From Flavobacterium araucananum (GTDB lineage Bacteria; Bacteroidota; Bacteroidia; Flavobacteriales; Flavobacteriaceae), in assembly GCF_002222055.1 (NCBI RefSeq), contig NZ_MUGS01000044.1, positions 51,839 to 115,838 of the forward strand: a stretch of 64,000 nt of DNA, written 5' to 3'. How positions within the stretch are numbered: position 1 is the first letter of the stretch; each line of letters starts with the position of its first letter. Below the pieces are notes generated by a model, which saw only the letters and a list, made by a program, of their open reading frames with translations, did not search any database and was not told the origin of the DNA. Positions 24,491 to 33,826 of the stretch are shown here, in pieces. The position numbers were made by a program, and so were the translations under genes.

Positions 24491-26368
24491 ATGTTTGATA
24501 TTTCTGCATTAAAAGAAATGAAGCTTTCTGAGCTTCAAGAAATAGCTAAGTTAGCTAAAACTATAAAGTTTAATGGTGTCAAAAAAGAGGCCTTAATTAG
24601 CCAGATTTTAGCGCATCAGGAAACCACTGTAGCACCACCTGTTAGTGCTGTAACTCAAACAGAAGCGGATAAAGCTGATGATAAACCTAAAAGAGCAAGA
24701 ATTGTTCCTGTAAAAAAGGCGGCTATCAGTAAAAATGCTCCAATCTTAGAATTTGATACAGTAGAGGAAACACCAGAAAAAATAGAAACTCCGGTAGTTG
24801 CAAAACAAACTCCGGCAGCCAAAATAACTCCTAAGTCAAAACAAACTCCCGTTGTTAAGCAAGTTGAAGAAGCGAACCAGGTTGAAGAAACTCCCGAAGT
24901 TCAGGAAACATCAGAGCCTGTCGAAGGAGAGAAAAAAGGACCCAAAATCGTAAAATTCAGTAAATCAGCTTACGAGAAAAAAGTCGCTTTGCAAAAAGAA
25001 AAAGAAGCCACAAAAGAAGTAATTCAGGAAGGCGAAGCTGTAGCAGAAACTTTGACTGCTGAAAAAACAGAAGCACCGGTTCCGGTTAAAAAGGTTAATC
25101 CAAACCAGGTTAAAAACCCGAACCAGAACCCAAATCAAAACGTAAACCCAAATCAGAACGCAAATCCAAATGGTAACGGAAATGTAAGTAATGGGAATCA
25201 AAATCCAAATCATAAAAATAAAAAGAATAATTTCAGAGATTCAGACTTTGAGTTTGACGGAATTATCGAAAGTGAAGGTGTTCTTGAAATGATGCCGGAT
25301 GGTTATGGTTTTTTACGTTCATCAGATTATAATTATTTAGCGTCTCCGGATGATATTTATTTATCTACTTCTCAAATCAGATTATTTGGTCTTAAAACCG
25401 GAGATACTGTAAAAGGAGTGGTTCGTCCTCCTAAAGAAGGCGAGAAGTTTTTTCCATTAGTTCGTGTACTTAAAATCAATGGTCACGATCCGCAAGTTGT
25501 TCGCGACAGAGTTTCTTTTGAACACCTGACACCTGTTTTTCCTTCTGAAAAATTTAAATTGGCCGAAAAAGGCAGTTCCGTTTCAACTCGTATTATCGAT
25601 TTATTTTCTCCAATAGGAAAAGGACAACGTGGTATGATTGTCGCTCAGCCTAAAACGGGTAAAACAATGTTGCTTAAAGACATTGCAAATGCAATCGCAG
25701 CAAATCATCCTGAAGTTTACCTAATCGTTCTTTTGATCGATGAGCGCCCTGAGGAGGTTACAGATATGCAACGCAGTGTACGTGGAGAAGTTATTGCTTC
25801 GACATTTGACAGAGAACCGCAGGAACACGTAAAAATTGCCAATATCGTTCTTGAAAAAGCAAAACGTTTGGTAGAATGTGGTCACGATGTTGTAATTCTT
25901 TTAGATTCGATTACACGTTTGGCAAGAGCCTACAATACAGTACAGCCTGCATCCGGAAAAGTTTTAAGTGGTGGTGTGGATGCAAATGCATTACAAAAAC
26001 CAAAACGTTTCTTTGGTGCCGCCAGAAATGTAGAAAATGGTGGTTCATTGAGTATTATAGCTACAGCATTGACAGAGACAGGTTCTAAAATGGATGAGGT
26101 TATCTTTGAAGAATTTAAAGGTACCGGTAACATGGAGCTTCAGTTGGATCGTAAAATTGCAAACAAACGTATTTTCCCTGCTATCGATCTTACATCGTCA
26201 AGCACACGTCGTGATGATTTATTGTTAGACGAGAAAACGTTGCAAAGAATGTGGATTATGCGTAAATATCTATCAGATATGAACCCTGTAGAATCTATGG
26301 ATTTTGTAAACGACCGTTTCAAGAAAACCAGAAACAACGAAGAGTTTTTGATTTCTATGAATGATTAG
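24491..26368 (+). CDS. rho: Transcription termination factor Rho with disordered insert
   Basis: 625 residues, about 200 longer than E. coli Rho. Order: Rho_N helix bundle (1-42, LSELQEIAKLAKTIKFNG), then a long low-complexity insert (about 45-248), first Lys/Glu/Pro-rich, then Asn/Pro/Gln-rich with PNQN repeats (203-240). The RNA-binding cold-shock-like domain follows (255-335, GVLEMMPDGYGFLRSSDYNY). The ATPase has Walker A PKTGKT (390-395) and the Q-loop and R-loop region (GGVDANALQKPKRFFG). It terminates transcription as a hexamer. The insert resembles the disordered region of Bacteroides Rho that is reported to phase-separate. Confidence 0.97.
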   Translation: MFDISALKEMKLSELQEIAKLAKTIKFNGVKKEALISQILAHQETTVAPPVSAVTQTEADKADDKPKRARIVPVKKAAISKNAPILEFDTVEETPEKIETPVVAKQTPAAKITPKSKQTPVVKQVEEANQVEETPEVQETSEPVEGEKKGPKIVKFSKSAYEKKVALQKEKEATKEVIQEGEAVAETLTAEKTEAPVPVKKVNPNQVKNPNQNPNQNVNPNQNANPNGNGNVSNGNQNPNHKNKKNNFRDSDFEFDGIIESEGVLEMMPDGYGFLRSSDYNYLASPDDIYLSTSQIRLFGLKTGDTVKGVVRPPKEGEKFFPLVRVLKINGHDPQVVRDRVSFEHLTPVFPSEKFKLAEKGSSVSTRIIDLFSPIGKGQRGMIVAQPKTGKTMLLKDIANAIAANHPEVYLIVLLIDERPEEVTDMQRSVRGEVIASTFDREPQEHVKIANIVLEKAKRLVECGHDVVILLDSITRLARAYNTVQPASGKVLSGGVDANALQKPKRFFGAARNVENGGSLSIIATALTETGSKMDEVIFEEFKGTGNMELQLDRKIANKRIFPAIDLTSSSTRRDDLLLDEKTLQRMWIMRKYLSDMNPVESMDFVNDRFKKTRNNEEFLISMND

Positions 26369-26420
26369 AGGAAGGTTCAAAGATACAAAGGTTTAGAGGG
26401 ACAAAGGTTCAAAGGTTTTA
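26367..26420. repeat. ACCTTTG-type units after rho
   Basis: GGAAGGTTCAAAGATACAAAGG and then GGGACAAAGGTTCAAAGGT, in the orientation opposite to the block at 26515-26578. Together they flank the bidirectional terminator at 26469. Confidence 0.7.
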
Positions 26421-26460
26421 AAACTTAATTTGAGACTTCTAAATTTTAAAATATATAAAC

Positions 26461-26495
26461 AAAAAAAAGGATGAGTTAAAACTCATCCTTTTTTT
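26461..26495 (+). terminator. Bidirectional terminator between rho and the M28 peptidase gene
   Basis: GGATGAGTTAAAACTCATCC (26469-26488), an 8-bp stem with a 4-nt loop, with eight A residues before and seven T residues after. It can serve rho on the plus strand and the M28 gene on the minus strand. Confidence 0.92.
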
Positions 26496-26514
26496 GTGAT
26501 TTAACGTTTGGGAA

Positions 26515-26578
26515 AACCTCTAAACTAAACCTCTGAACCTTTGCGCCTTTGTGGCTTTGAACCTTTGCAGCTTAAACC
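26515..26578. repeat. ACCTTTG-type units next to the M28 peptidase stop
   Basis: AACCTCTGAACCTTTGCGCC and TTTGTGGCTTTGAACCTTTG, ending at the stop codon of the M28 gene. Inverted partner of the block at 26367-26420. Confidence 0.7.
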
Positions 26579-27594
26579 TATTTTTTATCCACTACCGGTC
26601 TGTTCTCTCTATTGGCTAAATCCCACGCGATAGAGAAGGCTAATTGTGTTCTTTTGGTCAAAGCATCATATTCGATTTTTTGAGGCTCATCGCCTTTTTG
26701 GTGGTAGTCTTCGTGAACTCCGTTGAAGAAGAAAACTGCCGGAATACCATGTTTTGCAAAGTTATAATGATCTGAACGCTCATAAAAGTGATTAGGATCT
26801 TTTGGATCATTAAATTTAAAATCTAAATCTAATTTGATGTATTTCTCATTTTGAGCCACTACAATGTTGTGTAAATCTGTCGAAAGTCTGTCGGCTCCAA
26901 TTACATACACATAATTGTTGGTTTTCTCATGTTCTACATCACGGCGACCAATCATATCAATGTTGATATCTGTAATGGTATTAGCAATGGGAAATAATGG
27001 ATTTTCAGAATAATAACGAGAACCATGCAATCCGTGCTCTTCGCCTGTTACGTGCAAAAACAGGATAGAACGTTTGGGTCCGTGACCGTCTTTTTTAGCT
27101 TTTGCAAATGCTTTTGCCATTTCTATTACGGCTACAGTTCCGGAACCATCATCATCGGCACCATTATAAACTTCGCCATTTTTTATTCCCACGTGATCGT
27201 AATGTGCAGAGATTACTAACACTTCATCAGGTTTTGTAGATCCTTCGATGTATGCCCAAATATTTTCTGAATCCGGTAAGTTTTCATTTCTTCTGGCATT
27301 CAGGAAAGAAGCGGGAATATGTTGGTAATAATCTGTTGCTCCTTTAGGAAACGAAACACCATTTTTTTTGTATTGCTCGATCATATAAACGCCAGCCTTT
27401 TTTTGTCCTTTAGATCCGGTCTCACGGCCCTCCATTTCGTCAGATGCTACAACGTACAACATTGTTTTTAAATCTTTTTCAGAAATGAGTTTTATGTATT
27501 TGCTGGGGTCTGAATTGTCTTTTGATGCAGCCGACTGAAGGTTTTTGCATGAAAAGGCAGTACCAATTAATAAGAGAATTACAATTTTTTTCAT
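26578..27594 (-). CDS. M28-family zinc peptidase, lipoprotein
   Basis: 338 residues. The lipobox GTAFSC places a lipidated cysteine at C16. Metal ligands of M28 are visible: H131 and D133 in SAHYDHVG, D147 in NGADDDGSG as bridging residue, E185-E186 in TGEEHG, and D213 in NIDMIGRRD, with a late histidine in RSDHYNFAKHG. The family removes N-terminal amino acids from peptides; this one would act at the cell envelope. The dienelactone hydrolase gene is 56 nt upstream on the same strand. Confidence 0.93.
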   Translation of the reverse strand: MKKIVILLLIGTAFSCKNLQSAASKDNSDPSKYIKLISEKDLKTMLYVVASDEMEGRETGSKGQKKAGVYMIEQYKKNGVSFPKGATDYYQHIPASFLNARRNENLPDSENIWAYIEGSTKPDEVLVISAHYDHVGIKNGEVYNGADDDGSGTVAVIEMAKAFAKAKKDGHGPKRSILFLHVTGEEHGLHGSRYYSENPLFPIANTITDINIDMIGRRDVEHEKTNNYVYVIGADRLSTDLHNIVVAQNEKYIKLDLDFKFNDPKDPNHFYERSDHYNFAKHGIPAVFFFNGVHEDYHQKGDEPQKIEYDALTKRTQLAFSIAWDLANRENRPVVDKK

Positions 27595-27650
27595 ATTGTG
27601 TTTAATGTAAATTTAAGAGTGTATAGAATGCGCGTATCAATAGTAAGATA

Positions 27651-28424
27651 CTATTTTTTTAATACTTCGTTTAAGAAAAGTTGTAAATGCTCGAAGGATC
27701 TTTTTGCTGCAACGGCATTGTATGCTGCCCCTTTTGAGTTATCACTTCCAGCTTCCGGATTTGTAAAAGAGTGAACAGCATTGGCATAATAAATCATTTG
27801 CCAATCGGCTTTTGAGTCACGCATTTCCTGTTGGAAAGCAGTAATTTCTGCTGCAGATTCAAACGGATCATCTGCACCGTGACATACCAAAACTTTTGTT
27901 GTAATTGGCGTTACAGCCCGGCTTGCATCTTTGCCTAAACCCCCATGAAATGAGGCAACACCTTTTAAATTCAAATGTCCGCGGGCGGCTTCAAGTACTC
28001 CGGTTCCTCCAAAACAATAGCCTATAGCGACAATATTATCAGCATTTGCTCCGGACTTTATTAATTCCTGCAAAGCGGCATTGATACGTTTTTGGTATAC
28101 TTCGTAATTTTTTTTATAATAACCTGCTTGTTTTCCGGCTTCGGTAGTGTTAGTAGGATAGTTTCCTTCGCCATAAATATCAGCAATGAAAACATTATAG
28201 CCTGATTTAGATAAGTTTTCGGCAATATCTTTGGAGGCTTTATCAATTCCCAGCCATGCCGGCAACAGTAAAATACCCGGATTTTGGCTGCTTTTTTTGG
28301 CCGATTTTGCAAATAATCCGTTTAACGCCTGAGTGCCATCTGTATATTTTACAGCTTTTAATTGTGCATTTATAGTGTTAGAAAACAGTATAATAGCAAA
28401 TAAGAGAAGGGCTGAATTTTTCAT
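27651..28424 (-). CDS. Dienelactone hydrolase family protein, secreted
   Basis: 257 residues with a signal peptide (1-20). The catalytic triad of the family is complete: C137 in GYCFGG, D186 in CHGADDPF and H218 in AVHSF. ILLLPAWLGIDKASKDIAEN is the oxyanion-loop region. The fold is alpha/beta hydrolase. Family members hydrolyse dienelactone, but secreted Bacteroidota members are likely to act on other esters. It may be co-transcribed with the M28 peptidase downstream (56-nt gap). Confidence 0.9.
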   Translation of the reverse strand: MKNSALLLFAIILFSNTINAQLKAVKYTDGTQALNGLFAKSAKKSSQNPGILLLPAWLGIDKASKDIAENLSKSGYNVFIADIYGEGNYPTNTTEAGKQAGYYKKNYEVYQKRINAALQELIKSGANADNIVAIGYCFGGTGVLEAARGHLNLKGVASFHGGLGKDASRAVTPITTKVLVCHGADDPFESAAEITAFQQEMRDSKADWQMIYYANAVHSFTNPEAGSDNSKGAAYNAVAAKRSFEHLQLFLNEVLKK

Positions 28425-28464
28425 AGTTTTACAATTTTAAACAAATATCAGAAATATTATGTTA

Positions 28465-28498
28465 GAAAAAAACCTCGAAAGACATTTCTTCCAAGGTT
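28465..28498 (-). terminator. Terminator of the acylase operon
   Basis: AACCTCGAAAGA ... TCTTCCAAGGTT (28471-28498). On the minus-strand RNA the stem pairs with a single bulge and is followed by seven T residues. It lies 26 nt after the acylase stop. Confidence 0.8.
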
Positions 28499-28524
28499 TC
28501 TGTATGGTATTTGTACGATAAAAA

Positions 28525-30726
28525 TTATTCGCCGGGATGGTATGTCTTTTCCGCATTTTCAATAACATCTTCTTTATAAAATAAGACATCTTTAAACTGT
28601 CCTTTTTGGTACATTTCTGCCTGATCATTAAAATGTTTAGATTCGGGATCGCCGCTGTTTCCGCCTGCTAATAATGATTTGGCTCTCACTTTTATTCCAA
28701 ATTCTACAGCACAAACAAAACTGTTTCCGTTGTAACCGTATCGTTTTTTAGAATCTTGCTGGTAGCTGCTTTTAAACGAGGGTAAACTTCCCCATGAACC
28801 GGGACCAAAAGTAATTGGTAAACTGGGTTTAGAATCGTCATATTTTAAATCAAGGTCTCCACCGGAACGCTGAAAACGATTTACCTCACCCCAGGCAACT
28901 TTCCAGGTTCCCCATTTTGATTTTAGATCTTTTAGTACTTCTTGTAATTGTGGTATAAGTTGCTGTGTGGTTGCAGTTGCAGCAAAACTTTTAGTATTTT
29001 CTACCTGATCCGGTTCTCCTTCATCAATGTAGGCTTTTAAGATAATAGGATCTAATTTATAAGCCCACTCAACTGCCAGTGTTGTGGCAACGGAGTTTTC
29101 CTTGGCATAATAATCCCATTTTTTCAGGATCGAAATCGGTTCAGTCAATTCAGCATATTCCGGATCTGTAGGTTTAATATTTTTCTCGAAAACAGTAAGT
29201 AGACTTGGAATCAGAATTTCGAAAATCGATAATTTAGTATCATATCCGTCAGCAATTACTTTGTCTAAAGTATAGTTGTCATCATTGCTAAAAATACGTA
29301 CAGCATTTATACCTCTGAAATTTTCTCCATCTGGTGCCATATAAGGTAAGTAATCTTCTTTTTTGGGGCTATTTTCTCCTGCAACGGTATATGGTGTAGA
29401 GTTACAGTTTTGGAGCCAGCCATTTGTAGGGTTGTAGATATGAACCGTTTCGTCGACTTCATGCAGACCTTTCCATTGTGTCGATGAAACAGATCCGTCT
29501 ACAACTTTTGACCAATTGAGACTTTTATCTCGTATGGGAATAAAATTCCCGTGCCAATAGGCAATGTTTCCCTTGCTGTCTGCATAAACAGTATTATTTG
29601 AGGTATTCGCTTTTAGATTCATCGCTTTTTTATAGTCCTCAAAACTAGTTGCTTTTGTTCTCACCCAACTTTGTATCAAACTGGTCATAGAGCGATTGTT
29701 GGATTTCAGGCTAATCCATTTTCCGTCTCGTTTTGCCATAACAGGACCGTTATTGGTAAAATAAGTTTTGAATTTTTTTGCAATGAGTTTTCCGTCTTCC
29801 GTATATTTAATCGTAATCTCTTTTTGGATAACGGGCAATAATTTTTTATCGAATTCGTAGAACAGTTTGTTATTTTTGGTAATGATTTTCTCGGCATACA
29901 TATCAGCAACATCAACGTTTGATGAGGTGTGCATCCAGCCGCAGTTTTCATTAAAACCCTGATAAATAAAAAATTGTCCCCAGGTTACAGCTCCATAAAC
30001 ATTTAAGCCTTCTTCGCTGGTGATCTGAACTTCGGGTCTGAAATAAAATGTGGTGTGCGGATTGATATACAAAATGGCATTTCCGTCAATGGTTTTCGAG
30101 GGCGAAAAAGCAAAACCATTCGATCCTGTCTGCACATTTTTCTCTCGTTCAACATACGCTACTTTATCAGTGTTTCCGGAATAAAAAGCTTTTAATTCTC
30201 CAGTCGAAAGATCGGCTGTACTTATGGCACCAATGCTTCCGTCTGTCCACAGCAACGGAAACCAAGGCTCAAAATGTGTCAGAAGTGCGGGTTTTACCTC
30301 AGGATGTTTGTAGAGATAAAAATTGATTGCATCAGCATAACTGTTCAAAAGTTTTTGGAGCCAGACAGGTGCTTTTTTATAATCTGATTTTGCTTCTTCT
30401 GGATCAATTAAAAGACGAATTTCTAAATCATTGTATAAAACCGATTGCCCTTTTAATTCAGAAAGACGTCCTAGTTTTTCGATATAATTCATCTCTATTC
30501 GCTTAAAATCGTCTTCACATTGCGCATATAACAGACCAAAAACAGCATCAGCATCGGTTTTCCCGTATATGTGCGGAATTCCCCATTTATCCCGAATAAT
30601 GTCGACTTTTTGTGCTAATTTCTCCAGACGATTAATTTCCTGTAATGTACCTTTTTGTGCCGAAATCTGAATACTAACACAACAAAAGATAAAGGTTAGT
30701 TTTATAATTTTAGTGTAATCGAACAT
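28525..30726 (-). CDS. Penicillin acylase family (Ntn-hydrolase) protein
   Basis: 733 residues with a signal peptide (cut after ISAQ, about residue 24). The alpha subunit region contains VDIIRDKWGIPHIYGKTDAD and WTDGSIGA-type linker sequence. The beta subunit should begin at S202 in QTGSNGFAFSPSKT, the nucleophile exposed by autocleavage, followed by ILYINPHT. Later blocks (YADSKGNIAYWHGNFIP, ENFRGINAVRI) also fit. The family cleaves acyl amides, for example beta-lactam side chains or N-acyl homoserine lactones. The cyanophycinase-like gene lies 2 nt upstream, so they form an operon. Confidence 0.92.
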   Translation of the reverse strand: MFDYTKIIKLTFIFCCVSIQISAQKGTLQEINRLEKLAQKVDIIRDKWGIPHIYGKTDADAVFGLLYAQCEDDFKRIEMNYIEKLGRLSELKGQSVLYNDLEIRLLIDPEEAKSDYKKAPVWLQKLLNSYADAINFYLYKHPEVKPALLTHFEPWFPLLWTDGSIGAISTADLSTGELKAFYSGNTDKVAYVEREKNVQTGSNGFAFSPSKTIDGNAILYINPHTTFYFRPEVQITSEEGLNVYGAVTWGQFFIYQGFNENCGWMHTSSNVDVADMYAEKIITKNNKLFYEFDKKLLPVIQKEITIKYTEDGKLIAKKFKTYFTNNGPVMAKRDGKWISLKSNNRSMTSLIQSWVRTKATSFEDYKKAMNLKANTSNNTVYADSKGNIAYWHGNFIPIRDKSLNWSKVVDGSVSSTQWKGLHEVDETVHIYNPTNGWLQNCNSTPYTVAGENSPKKEDYLPYMAPDGENFRGINAVRIFSNDDNYTLDKVIADGYDTKLSIFEILIPSLLTVFEKNIKPTDPEYAELTEPISILKKWDYYAKENSVATTLAVEWAYKLDPIILKAYIDEGEPDQVENTKSFAATATTQQLIPQLQEVLKDLKSKWGTWKVAWGEVNRFQRSGGDLDLKYDDSKPSLPITFGPGSWGSLPSFKSSYQQDSKKRYGYNGNSFVCAVEFGIKVRAKSLLAGGNSGDPESKHFNDQAEMYQKGQFKDVLFYKEDVIENAEKTYHPGE

Positions 30727-30728
30727 GC

Positions 30729-31592
30729 TTATTTGATATTAAATTTTTGTCCTGCGGTATAAATGCTCATCTGTAGATTCTCGATCGAAATGAGATTGTT
30801 TTTTTGAGCCTTCAATATTCCTTTGGGATTTCGAACGACAATAACTTCACTTTCTCCGGCAACTTCAATTTGATTGTTTCGAACTATAATCGCAGTGCTT
30901 TCATCAATTCCTATTCCGGTCAAAGCAGGAAATTCGACTAATGCCGAAAGCAGTCGATTGTAACGGTTTCTCTTTAAAAAATGCTGATCGATTATAGCAG
31001 TTTTTAATAATCCCAAACCTTCTGTAGTTTCAAGATTATCATATCGAATATTATCAAAAGTTCCGGAGTATTGTTTCTGTAATTTCTGATTTCCGGTGAT
31101 CATTTTCTCAGACATTACAGCTGCTCCGGCACTTGTTCCGGAAATGGTACTTCCGTTTTCGTATGCTTTTTGTATGGCTGTTTTTACAGGAGTGTTTTGA
31201 ACCACATTCATAAAACGAACCTGATCGCCACCACTTATAAAAATTAGTTTTGCTTTTTGCAGAGAATCCGTCAATACCTTATTTTGTGCCGTTGCGGCAG
31301 TAAAATTGAGCATTACAATCGGATTTGGTGTAAGTTTTACCATTTGTGTTTTAAAGTAAACAAACGAACTGTCAGGTTCTTCGCTTGACATGGGTAAAAC
31401 CACGATATAATCCTTTTTTGATAAATCAGCAACATTTAAAACTTGTTTCATCAATGCATCAGATCGATCTCCGCCACCAATAATGAATAATTTTCCTTTG
31501 GGTGTTTGTGCTTGCAAAAAGCCGCTAAACGATAGGGACAGAACGACTATAATCCGGGCAATAGAAAATCTGAGAATAAGATGTTTTTTCAT
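30729..31592 (-). CDS. Cyanophycinase-like peptidase (S51 family)
   Basis: 287 residues from the ATG at 31592; the longer frame would need a TTG at 31625. A signal peptide (cut after FLQAQ) indicates export. The nucleophile is S154 in SGTSAGAAVMS, the S51 signature. IFISGGDQVRFMN and GIGIDESTAIIV are the other conserved blocks. Cyanophycinases release beta-Asp-Arg dipeptides from cyanophycin; exported relatives may use other isopeptides. It overlaps functionally with the acylase gene 2 nt downstream, and both could process amide-linked nutrients. Confidence 0.9.
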   Translation of the reverse strand: MKKHLILRFSIARIIVVLSLSFSGFLQAQTPKGKLFIIGGGDRSDALMKQVLNVADLSKKDYIVVLPMSSEEPDSSFVYFKTQMVKLTPNPIVMLNFTAATAQNKVLTDSLQKAKLIFISGGDQVRFMNVVQNTPVKTAIQKAYENGSTISGTSAGAAVMSEKMITGNQKLQKQYSGTFDNIRYDNLETTEGLGLLKTAIIDQHFLKRNRYNRLLSALVEFPALTGIGIDESTAIIVRNNQIEVAGESEVIVVRNPKGILKAQKNNLISIENLQMSIYTAGQKFNIK

Positions 31593-31670
31593 GTATTTAG
31601 ATTTAAATAATAGCTGATAACGCAAAAAAAATCATGATTTTATTACATAACATATGTGCTTAAAAACTCA

Positions 31671-32123
31671 TTACAATGTAATATTTCGTTTAAAAGCACA
31701 ACCCAATTCAATAATAGAATCCGTTTTTGCAATGCCCGGAATACTATCGATTTTTTCGTAAAGAATTCTTCGCATGTGTTCGTGATTTTTTGCAATAATT
31801 TTGATGTACAATGTGAAAGAACCCGTTACATAATAACATTCTGTAATTTCAGGGATTTCTTTTAGCGCCTCGATTATTCGATCAGAATCAGAATCTTTAT
31901 TCAGGGTTATTCCTGTAAAAGAAGCCCAGTCATAGCCAATTTTCTTCTCTTGAATAATGGGTTTTATCCCACCAATAACACCTTGCTCGATCATGCGATT
32001 AATGCGTTGATGCACCATCGTATTTGATATTTTTAAATTAGCCGCAATTGCAGAAAATGCCATTCTGCCATCTTTTTCCAGTTCTTTAATGATGCTAATA
32101 TCAAATTCGTCTAATATGTCCAT
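31671..32123 (-). CDS. Lrp/AsnC-family transcriptional regulator
   Basis: 150 residues. N-terminal HTH: DISIIKELEKDGRMAFSAIA followed by ANLKISNTMVHQRINRM. The C-terminal RAM/AsnC domain (about 70-145) contains CYYVTGSFTLYIKIIAKNHE, the ligand-binding and oligomerisation part. Such regulators respond to amino acids. It is divergent from ornithine aminotransferase, a common target of Lrp-type regulators, although a 1.4-kb repeat array separates the two genes. Confidence 0.93.
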   Translation of the reverse strand: MDILDEFDISIIKELEKDGRMAFSAIAANLKISNTMVHQRINRMIEQGVIGGIKPIIQEKKIGYDWASFTGITLNKDSDSDRIIEALKEIPEITECYYVTGSFTLYIKIIAKNHEHMRRILYEKIDSIPGIAKTDSIIELGCAFKRNITL

Positions 32124-32227
32124 TATTTTAAATTGAGTTATTTTTGATGTTTATTGTGTTATAGATGTTGTCCTTACGGGACATTTTTAAGGGAATGTCA
32201 TTAAATTAAGGAAAATTAAATAAAGCG

Positions 32228-33646
32228 GTTGCACCCATTTTTCCGTTTCTTTAGTGAAGTTTTCATTCATTTTGTAATGTTTACTATATGTCGTTCCTAT
32301 GGAACTTTATGTTGATTTTCATTTCCAATCGACGGATTAAAATCCGTTGCTACAAGATAGGTGATTCCTAAGGAATTTTTGAGAGCCTTCGGCTCGGATT
32401 ATTTTGTAAAGATGGATTTTAATCCGTCTAAAACGATACAAATATCCAAATTTACAAAAAAACAAATATCTCGTTTAACGGTTTCGCGTGAGAGACAGAA
32501 GCCAATGACATTGCCCGTAGGGACTACATATATCTTCTTTTTATTTATTCAAACCAAAGAACATAATATTCTATTTATAAAAGTAATGCCCATTTTTCCG
32601 TTTCTTTAATGAAGTTTTCATTCATTTTGTAACGTTTACTATATGTCGTTCCTATGGAACTTTATGTTAATTTTCATTTTCAATCAACGGATTAAAATCC
32701 GTTGCTGCAAGATAGGTGATTCCTACGGAATTTTTAAGAGTCTTCGGCTCGGATTATTTTGTAGAGATGGATTTTAATCCGTCTAAAACGATACAAATAT
32801 CCAAATTTACAAAAAAACAAATATCCCGTTTAACGGTTTCGCGTGAGAGACAGAAGCCAATGACATTGCCCGTAGGGACTACATATATCTCCTCTTTATT
32901 CATTCAAACCAAAGAACATAATATTCTATTTATAAAAGTAATGCCCATTTTTCCGTTTCTTTAGTGAAGTTTTCATTCATTTTGTAACGTTTACTATATG
33001 TCGTTCCTATGGAACTTTATGTTGATTTTTATTTTCAATCAACGGATTAAAATCCGTTGCTACAAGATAGGTGATTCCTACGGAATTTTTGAGAGCCTTC
33101 GGCTCGGATTATTTTGTAGAGATGGATTTTAATCCGTCTAAAACGATACAAATATCCAAATTTACAAAAAAACAAATATCTCGTTTAACGGTTTCGCGTG
33201 AGAGATAGAAGCCAATGACATTGCCCGTAGGGACTACATATATCTCCTCTTTATTCATTCAAACCAAAGAACATAATATTCTATTTATAAAAGTAATGCC
33301 CATTTTTCCGTTTCTTTAATGAAGTTTTCATTCATTTTGTAACGTTTACTATATGTCGTTCCTATGGAACTTTATGTTGATTTTTATTTTCAATCAACGG
33401 ATTAAAATCCGTTGCTACAAGATAGGTGATTCCTACGGAATTTTTGAGAGCCTTCGGCTCGGATTATTTTGCAGGGATGGATTTTAATCCGTCTAAAACG
33501 ATACAAATATCCAAATTTACAAAAAAACAAATATCTCGTTAACGGTTTCGCGTGAGAGACAGAAGCCAATGACATTACCCGTAGGGACTACATATATCTT
33601 CTCTTTATTCATTCAAACCAAAGAACATAATATTCTATTTATAAAA
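32228..33646. repeat. Tandem array of four 355-bp units
   Basis: Unit junctions at GTAATGCCCATTTTTCCG are 32583, 32938 and 33293, and the last ends at 33646, giving periods of 355, 355 and 354. The first unit begins with a diverged GTTGCACCCATTTTTCCG. Each unit holds several short hairpins (GTTCCTATGGAAC, TTCCTACGGAA, GAGCCTTCGGCTC, CCCGTAGGG). A long inverted pair, GGATTAAAATCC with GGATTTTAATCC, is continued inside by CTACAA/TTGTAG. Units differ at only a few positions. The 82-codon frame in units 1 and 2 has a nonsense change in unit 3 and a one-base deletion in unit 4, so it is not a gene. Confidence 0.95.
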
Positions 33647-33797
33647 GTAATTATTTTTTTTAATAAAACAGGATAAAACTCTTTTCGAAATAAGTAGAAT
33701 TGATTTTATTAAGACTACAAAATGATATTTTTGACTTGTAAACAGGTGTAAAAAGTCAAAATAATACTTTTAAGTCCTGATAATAAATAAAATTTAA

Positions 33798-33805
33798 TAC
33801 TTTTG
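33798..33805 (+). promoter_or_regulatory. -7 promoter element of rocD
   Basis: TACTTTTG matches TAnnTTTG exactly, 21 nt before the rocD ATG. No exact TTTG was seen at -33. Confidence 0.6.
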
Positions 33806-33826
33806 CACTTTAAAAGAAAATAGATC

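Larger units (their letters stand above)
32124..33826. other. 1.7-kb divergent region between lrp-like gene and rocD, mostly tandem repeat
   Basis: About 100 bp of unique sequence next to the Lrp gene, then four 355-bp repeats (32228-33646), then 180 bp of unique AT-rich sequence carrying the rocD promoter. No protein gene is credible. Confidence 0.85.

Noticed and set aside
32361..32964. Two 82-codon frames repeated in the tandem array, possibly a duplicated small gene
   Set aside because: The frame starts with GTG, has a stop in unit 3 and a frameshift in unit 4, and spans hairpin sequences. The repeat is conserved as DNA, not as protein.
32228..33646. CRISPR array
   Set aside because: Units are 355 bp, directly adjacent and nearly identical throughout. 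There are no unique spacers of even length and no cas gene.
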